Source of the DNA: Prasinococcaceae sp. CCMP 1430
Taxonomy: Eukaryota; Prasinodermophyta; Palmophyllophyceae; Prasinococcales; Prasinococcaceae
Assembly (NCBI GenBank): GCA_013416795.1
Contig: RQSC01000027.1
Location: 342,646 to 406,645 of the forward strand
Direction of reading: 5' to 3'
DNA length: 64,000 bases
Shown: positions 58,867 to 64,000 of the stretch, in pieces
Layout of the letters: each line of letters starts with the position of its first letter
How positions within the stretch are numbered: the first letter of the stretch is position 1
Position numbers and translations under genes: made by a program
The notes under the pieces: generated by a model
Seen by the model: only the letters and a program-made list of their open reading frames with translations
The model's database searches: none
What the model was told of the DNA's origin: nothing

Positions 58867-60528
58867 TTACGAAGAGGCGGCGCGAACCTTGGCAGACACC
58901 TTCCCGGTCTTCTTGAGGTGCCCGGCGACCTCAGCGGCCTTCTCCTGGCCGAACTCCACGCAGCGCCCGAGCGCCACGCCGCCGGTGTAGTTGCCACCGA
59001 GGAAGATGCCCTCGCAGCCGCCCACCTCCCAAAGCCCCGACTGCACCCGATCGAGCAGCTTCTGGTGGCCCACGTTGAACTGCGGGATGGCCTGCGGCCA
59101 GCAGCGCACGCCGAGCACCTTGGGCGGGGCGGCACCCGGCTTGAGCAGCGTCTTCAGGCAGTCGGTGTGCGTCTGGGCCGCGATCTCCTCGTCGCTGAGC
59201 TCGGCGATGGGCGGGTCATACAACATGGGGTCTTGCACGCCGCCGATGTAGTGCAGCAGCATGACCTCATCGTCGGGGCACCTGTCGTCGCCAAAGAGGC
59301 TCGACGAGTAGATGGTGCCCAGCGTGCGAATGCCCTCTCGCCGCGGGTGGAGCTGGCCGAAGCCATTCACGGGGCCCTTCCCATGCTCTGGCTCGCGGAA
59401 GGCCGACTTGGGGTACACCACGGTCACGGAGTACACGGTCGGGTAGGTGAACTTCTCCAGCGTCTCGCCTACGACGCCCGAAATGGGTGCCAGCAGGTCG
59501 GCGGTCACGTACGCAGGGGCGGTAATTAGCACGGTGCCCGCATGCACCTTGCGCTCACCCTCTGGGGTGTCGTAAGTCAGCAGGTAGCCGTCGTAGGACG
59601 TGTTGCCCGCCTTCGCCACGGCCTTGAGCGTCCAGTTGCAACGCACGTCGTCCTCCCCGATGGCCTGCACCAGCGCCTCGGGCAGGCGCTTGAGGCCGCC
59701 GCGGAAGGAGCCCACGGTCTGGCCCTTGACCTCGGGAAGGCGCGGGTCGCGCGGCGGAATCTTCCCCGACTTCTTCTTGTCGGCCGTCTCTTTCTGCGCG
59801 ATGATGGCGCCGGCCACCAGCGATCCGCCGAGCGGTTCGAGGCGCTGCACGCGTCCCGTCGCGGCGGTTGCGCTGAGCTGCGCCGGGTCGCCCGCGTACA
59901 CGCCCGAGCAGAAGGGCTCGATCAGGCGCTGAAAAGCTTCGTCGCCCAGGTTGCGCGAGACGAACTCCTTGACACTCTCCTCCTTGCCCATGGGCGCGGG
60001 TGGGCGGATGCCGACGGCGCCCAGGCCGGCACGAATCTTGCCCGGGAAGGTGAGAAAATCGCCAAAGACAGCGTCGGCAGGCGTGGCGGGCAGCGCGCGG
60101 AGCTTGCCGTCCCACAGCGCGAAGCGGTAGCTGCCGGGATCCGCGAGGAGGATATCGTCCTGCAGGCCCACGTCGCACGCGGTCGACAGGATGGGGTCGC
60201 CCGGCTGGAAGCTGTTGGGCCCCTCCTCCCAGCGGTACGGGCCGTCCTCGACGGTCGTGATGTTGCCGCCGACGCGGTCGCGCGCCTCTGTCACCAGCAG
60301 CGACGGCGCGCCGTGCTTCTTCTTGAGATCATGCGCGGCGGTGAGGCCGCTCACGCCTGCTCCCACGACCACCACGTCGTACTCCTCCGCCGCACCGTCC
60401 GCCGCGCGCGGCGCCGCGCGACCCTGCCGCCGCTGCCGCAGCACGCGCGCGCGCTGCAGCGGCGCGCGCGCGACACGCGCGCGCGAGCAACACGCGCGCG
60501 GACGCGCCCCGAACCCCAATCCTCCCAT
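58867..60528 (-). CDS. PPOX: Protoporphyrinogen IX oxidase, plastid-targeted
   Basis: 553 residues, no intron. Converts protoporphyrinogen IX to protoporphyrin IX, the last step shared by haem and chlorophyll synthesis. An Arg/Ala-rich N-terminus of about 45 residues looks like a transit peptide; then the FAD loop YDVVVVGAGVSGLTAAHDLK, TEARDRVGGNITTVEDGPYR, WEEGPNSFQPGDPILSTACD, EPFCSGVYAGDPAQLSATAA, FRGGLKRLPEALVQAIG, and the terminal FLGGNYTGGVALGRCVEFGQ. Wording is that of the plant/cyanobacterial HemY branch. The ATG at 60528 is the first in frame. It converges on the exosome gene and diverges from the DHX35-like gene. Confidence 0.97.
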   Translation of the reverse strand: MGGLGFGARPRACCSRARVARAPLQRARVLRQRRQGRAAPRAADGAAEEYDVVVVGAGVSGLTAAHDLKKKHGAPSLLVTEARDRVGGNITTVEDGPYRWEEGPNSFQPGDPILSTACDVGLQDDILLADPGSYRFALWDGKLRALPATPADAVFGDFLTFPGKIRAGLGAVGIRPPAPMGKEESVKEFVSRNLGDEAFQRLIEPFCSGVYAGDPAQLSATAATGRVQRLEPLGGSLVAGAIIAQKETADKKKSGKIPPRDPRLPEVKGQTVGSFRGGLKRLPEALVQAIGEDDVRCNWTLKAVAKAGNTSYDGYLLTYDTPEGERKVHAGTVLITAPAYVTADLLAPISGVVGETLEKFTYPTVYSVTVVYPKSAFREPEHGKGPVNGFGQLHPRREGIRTLGTIYSSSLFGDDRCPDDEVMLLHYIGGVQDPMLYDPPIAELSDEEIAAQTHTDCLKTLLKPGAAPPKVLGVRCWPQAIPQFNVGHQKLLDRVQSGLWEVGGCEGIFLGGNYTGGVALGRCVEFGQEKAAEVAGHLKKTGKVSAKVRAASS

Positions 60529-60786
60529 CCGAACCCAAACCTCCACCCGCCTTTAGAATGACAACGGGGCCCGCGGGCCGCAGAGGCCGAGCGAGAAACC
60601 CTCCCGCGTCCGATTCGCGGATAAACGCGAGATCTCCTCTCGGACATCTCGTCCCGGAGATCCGGCTGGCCGCAGGCACAAACGGGTCTGACCCTAATCC
60701 AAACAGGGGGACCGAGGTCACATTCCAACCCTAACCCGCGCGCGCGAATCGGCGGCGGGCGGCGCGCGCGGCTCGTCGGCGTGCAG

Positions 60787-62858
60787 GCCACTGCGCGAGC
60801 ACCGACGCGCTGCTGTTCGCCGCGGAGGCGCACTCGGCGGTCGTCGTCGTGCCGGCGGCGTGCCTGTCGCTCGCGGAGAGCCTGCCCGCCCTGCTCGTCA
60901 CCGCGGGGTGGGCCGGCGCGGGAAAGTGCGTCGCGGTGAGCGTGCCTGGCGAAGGGCTCGCTGGTGCGTGCGCCTCGCGCCTGGCGGCGGCGCAGCGGAG
61001 TCGGGTGGGCGACGCCGTCGGCCTGGTGGCAGCGTACGAGCGCATCCTGCGGCCCGGGACGACGAGCGTCGCGTACTTCTCCGATGAAGCGCTCGCGCGC
61101 GAGATGATGTCCGACCCACTGCTGCGCGCCTACAGCGCCGTCGTGGTCGCGGGTGCGGACGAGCGCACGGCCACCACGGACGCGCTGATGGCGCTGCTGC
61201 GCAAGGTGCAGCGAAGGAGGCACGACCTGCGCGTTTTTGTTGTCGCCGCGCCGCAGCACGCGGCGCGCCTGGCTGCGTTCTTCGACCTACGCCCAGCACG
61301 CGGTGCACCGGCGCTGCCAGCGCACGCGGGGACTGAGCCCCCGGCGGCGAGCATGTGCGCCGCGACTGTTGCGCTGGAGGCCGACCCGCACCCTGTGCGC
61401 ATCGCGTTCGCCGCCGAGCCCGTGGCGGACTATGCCACGGCCGCGGCGGAGGCGGTGCTGTCGATCCATCTCAACGAGGGTCCGCAAGGCGACGTGCTGG
61501 TGTTCGTGCCCACTGCCTCTGCGGTCGGCGAGGTGGCAGAGGCCATCGAGGAGGAGCTCGCCCGCGGCGGCGGCATGCGCGCGAACGGCACGAAGCTGCA
61601 GGTGCACAGACTGCACGGTGCGATGGCCGCGTCCTCGCAGGCCGAGGCGCTGCGCCCGGCTTCGTACGGCACGCGCAAGGTGATTGTCGCGACCGAGGCG
61701 GCCGAGTCTGTGGCGATCGATGGCGTGTGCTTTGTGGTCGACGCGGGCTTGCAGATGGAGACGCTGCATAACGTCGACGATGGCGTCACTCGTCACGCGG
61801 TCACTGCGATTAGCAAGGCCAGGGCGGAACGGAGGGCGGCGCTCGCTGGCGGCCAACGGCCGGGCCGGGCAGCGCGGCTGTACACGGAAGCGTACTACGC
61901 CGGCATGGCCGCTGACGGCGTGGTGGAGGCCCAGCGATGCGACCTCGGCGCGCTCGTGCTCCGGCTGAAGGGCCTGGGCGTGGAGAACGTCGCTCGCTTC
62001 GATTGGCCCGCCGCGCCGCCGGCGGCTCACCTAGCAGGCGCGCTCGAGCACCTTCATGCGCTCGGAGCGCTGGACGATGCCGCCCGCCTCACGCCGCTCG
62101 GTGAGCGCATGGCCACGATGCCGTGTGGCTCGGTGGCGCTCGCCAAGAGCATGGCAGTTGCGGGTGACATGCACTGCGAGGAGGAGATTGCAGCAGTCGC
62201 AGGGTGCCTGGCAGTGCACTCACTGTGGTATCACGGAGCGAAAGAGGAGGAGCTCGAGGAGTCTCTCAAGGCCTTCGCCGCTGCCGAGGGGGACTTCATC
62301 ACGTACCTGAACGTCATGACAGCTTACATTAAGGGGGGAAGGCGGAGCGCCATCTGCAAGGAGTACTTTCTGGACGCGCGCTCGCTCGCTCGTGCAGATG
62401 CGGCACGCGCGGTCGCGTTCCAGATCATGGTCCACAGCAGGGGGGCAAGCAGTGCCAGCGTCAGTGGCGCGAGCGCGGGCTCGGCGGACGCCGACACGGT
62501 GTGCCGCGCCATCGCTGCGGGCTTCTTCGCAAACGCCGCGACGCGCGATACGGATACGGACGGTTTCAGCCGCAGCTCCCGTGATGTATACATCACCGCG
62601 CGTGCGGGCACGCGCGCGGAGCTCCACAGGCGTTCTGCGCTGCGCCTCGCCGCGCCGCACCACATGGTATGTGCCGACCTGAGCGAGGCGGAGGACGGTA
62701 GAGTGGTCATGCGCCATTGCTGCAAGGTCGAGGTCGCATGGCTCAAAGAGGCGTGCCCGGCGTACTTCATTGACGACCGCCGGCCCGAGGAGGCGCCCGT
62801 GACCTACCTCGCGAAGAGGCAGAAGACAAAGGAGAGATTCAAACGGCGAGGCCTGTGA
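60787..62858 (+). CDS. DHX35-like pseudo-helicase, 5' end incomplete
   Basis: About 690 residues colinear with DHX35 (DEAH-box RNA helicase). Conserved outside motifs: LVTAGWAGAGKCVAVSVP, SDEALAREMMSDPLLRAYSA, KVIVATEAAESVAIDGVCFV, AQRCDLGALVLRLKGLGVEN, GALEHLHALGALDDAARLTP, EGDFITYLNVMTAYIKGG and AIAAGFFANAA. But Walker A (GETGSGKST) is replaced by VPAACLSLAE, motif Ia TQPRR by SVPGE, DEAH by AGAD, SAT by AAP, and the QRxGRxGR region by RAALAGGQRPGRA. So ATP hydrolysis is not expected. The winged-helix, ratchet and OB regions remain. No in-frame ATG precedes the conserved part; the frame opens at 60735 and a 5' exon is likely, with an acceptor CAG at 60784-60786. Confidence 0.88.
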
Positions 62859-63178
62859 GGTTGCTGGAGGTAGAGTAGAGCATCTAGAGCTAGCATATAG
62901 GCAATGGGAGCGTCGCACTATCAGTCGCGACGAGGCACGATGTGGGGGAGGCGGAGCGGGGGTAAGGAGCGCGCAATCTACACGGCCCGGAGGTCACCCT
63001 GGCAGCCAGCCGAGCGCGTCTAGCCACGCGCGTGGCACGCCTCGCGGCGCGGTCATGCCGCGCGTAATCCCACGTCGATGCTGTCCCCGGCATCCACAGA
63101 GTGCGCGGTGTGGCCCGGCTGCGTGTGCGGCTTGGGCGCCACAGCGCGCGCGGACTGGCGCGCCCGCGCGGCGGCGGG
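62859..63178. other. Spacer between two plus-strand genes
   Basis: 320 bp. No gene seen. An AT-richer word cluster (GAGCATCTAGAGCTAGCATATAGG, about 62878-62901, quoted in part as TCTAGAGCTAGCATATAG) follows the pseudo-helicase stop and may hold its 3'-end signal. Confidence 0.5.
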
Positions 63179-63745
63179 ATGGCGCTGGGGGGGGGCGGGG
63201 GCAGCGCAGGCGACGGCGGTGGCGGTGGCGGCGGCGCGGGCCTCGACAGCATGTTCGACGCGCTCCAGGCCGGCATGGAAGGGGCGGCGGACGTGCTCAC
63301 ATACCCGGACGAGGCAGCGTACGACGGCGGCCGCGCCAGCGCTGCCGGCGCCAGGGGGGACGGCCTCGATGGCATCTTCGACGCCCTTCAAGCTGGAATG
63401 GAAGAAGCGGCGGACGTGCTCACGTATCCGGATGAGACAGCGCGCGACGACGACCGCACTGGCACTGCCGGCGCTGGGGCGGGCGGCCAAGGCGCTGCGA
63501 CGATTCCGGACGGCGGCGGTGGCGACGGCGAGCTCTTCGATCTGCTTCAGGCGCAGATGGCAGGCAGGACAGACCAAGCGAGCGGAGCGCCGCCGGCTGG
63601 TGGCGACGACTGCCTGATCCTGACCGCGGAGGACCTACAGGGATGCGCAGAGCGCAGCGCGGCCGCCGCGGCAGCGACGGCTGCGGCTGCGAGCACCATG
63701 GCGTCGGCGCTGGCGGACGCTCAAGCCCGATTAGCCTGGACCTGA
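63179..63745 (+). CDS. Unknown repeat protein with 41-residue units
   Basis: 188 residues from ATG 63179. A Gly-rich head is followed by two copies of a 41-residue unit (GLDSMFDALQAGMEGAADVL / GLDGIFDALQAGMEEAADVL, each ending LTYPDE) and a third, diverged partial copy (GELFDLLQAQMAGR). Each unit is an amphipathic helix with an acidic linker. The C-terminus is Ala-rich helical (AAAAAATAAAASTMASALAD). The family is not recognised. DNA copies differ mainly at third positions, as expected under selection on protein sequence. Confidence 0.6.
   Translation: MALGGGGGSAGDGGGGGGGAGLDSMFDALQAGMEGAADVLTYPDEAAYDGGRASAAGARGDGLDGIFDALQAGMEEAADVLTYPDETARDDDRTGTAGAGAGGQGAATIPDGGGGDGELFDLLQAQMAGRTDQASGAPPAGGDDCLILTAEDLQGCAERSAAAAAATAAAASTMASALADAQARLAWT
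63241..63570. repeat. 123-bp tandem repeat coding for helical units
   Basis: Unit starts CCTCGA at 63241 and 63364, a 123-bp period, with a weaker third unit near 63527. It is the coding repeat of the unknown protein above. Confidence 0.8.
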
Positions 63746-64000
63746 ACACGATGCCATAAAATGAAGTCTTTACGGTATAAACGTCTCTAAAACTTAGCGA
63801 CTGGCGGCCCCTACCGCCAATCGTTTCTCCCGTAAACCCTGAATGCTTGGCTCCCCAGATCCAAACACAGTAATGGGAGGGAGGGTGGGTGTGCTGTGCC
63901 GCGCGCGACGCGTAGCGAGCGCACGGTGCAGCAACAACGCAGAGTGGCACTCCTGGCTGATCGGCCCCCTAGGGTTAGGATTTCCCTCGGGGAACCGCCG
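63746..64000. other. Trailing non-coding segment
   Basis: 255 bp with no gene seen. It starts AT-richer (likely the 3' end of the repeat-protein gene) and ends near a CCCTAGGGTTAGG word that is not repeated, so it is not telomeric. Confidence 0.5.

Noticed and set aside
58215..59135. Antisense open frame over the 3' ends of MTR3 and PPOX
   Set aside because: It mirrors codons of two well-identified genes and shows no independent protein features.
1..64000. Bacterial origin of the whole window because of very high GC and some intronless genes
   Set aside because: Spliceosomal introns, ciliary, nucleolar and ribosomal genes of eukaryotic type run throughout; only 33279-33650 looks bacterial.

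Overview
This window is nuclear DNA from a very GC-rich, photosynthetic, flagellated protist. The eukaryotic evidence is spliceosomal introns, cytosolic ribosomal proteins uS10 and uL22, COP9 signalosome, NatB, exosome and an RPRD1/Rtt103-type CID protein. The cilium is shown by CFAP36, DRC4/GAS8 and IFT121/WDR35. A plastid is suggested by protoporphyrinogen oxidase and a VTE6/TMEM19-type membrane kinase. Genes are dense, lie on both strands and have 0-4 short introns. Most resolved donors read GTGCG. A GC-rich microalga such as a haptophyte would fit, but that is inference from style and content, not a demonstrated placement.

Layout. 0.8-9.8 kb: ALKBH4-like oxygenase with a UBZ finger, CFAP36 (five exons, one intron of only 44 nt), uS10, an unknown coiled-coil protein, and an RPRD1-like CID protein. 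10-16 kb: VTE6/TMEM19 family protein, a divergent prolyl-4-hydroxylase-like protein, and a TPR plus double-PRMT protein. 16-28.9 kb: NAA25 and TSR2 in overlapping frames, NOP2/NSUN1, uL22, CSN2, an unknown Ala/Pro-rich protein and a possible 43-residue membrane microprotein. 29-38.4 kb: DRC4, then a gene-poor 2.4 kb holding a 494-bp inverted-repeat element, an AT-rich patch and a piece of a bacterial acyl-CoA dehydrogenase gene, then IFT121 and Cpn10. 39.7-45.4 kb: a CPBP intramembrane protease and a giant esterase-ABCG fusion. 46-57.6 kb: small unknown gene, double-SAM protein, SDR reductase, GT31 glycosyltransferase, sulfotransferase, a PhyH-Myb-GT2 fusion and a TMEM53 family protein. 58-64 kb: exosome MTR3/EXOSC6, plastid PPOX, a DHX35-like protein with every helicase motif eroded, and a protein with 41-residue repeats.

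How genes relate. Three cilium genes lie within 35 kb but are not adjacent. Three consecutive genes at 49.3-56.2 kb (GT31, sulfotransferase, PhyH-Myb-GT2), with the esterase-ABCG gene 4 kb away, suggest a surface-glycan neighbourhood. The most unusual items are the two multi-domain fusions, the DHX35 pseudo-helicase, the bacterial gene fragment beside IFT121 and the fold-back element. Exon joins were worked out by hand from reading frame, GT/AG sites and remembered family sequences; no alignment was run.
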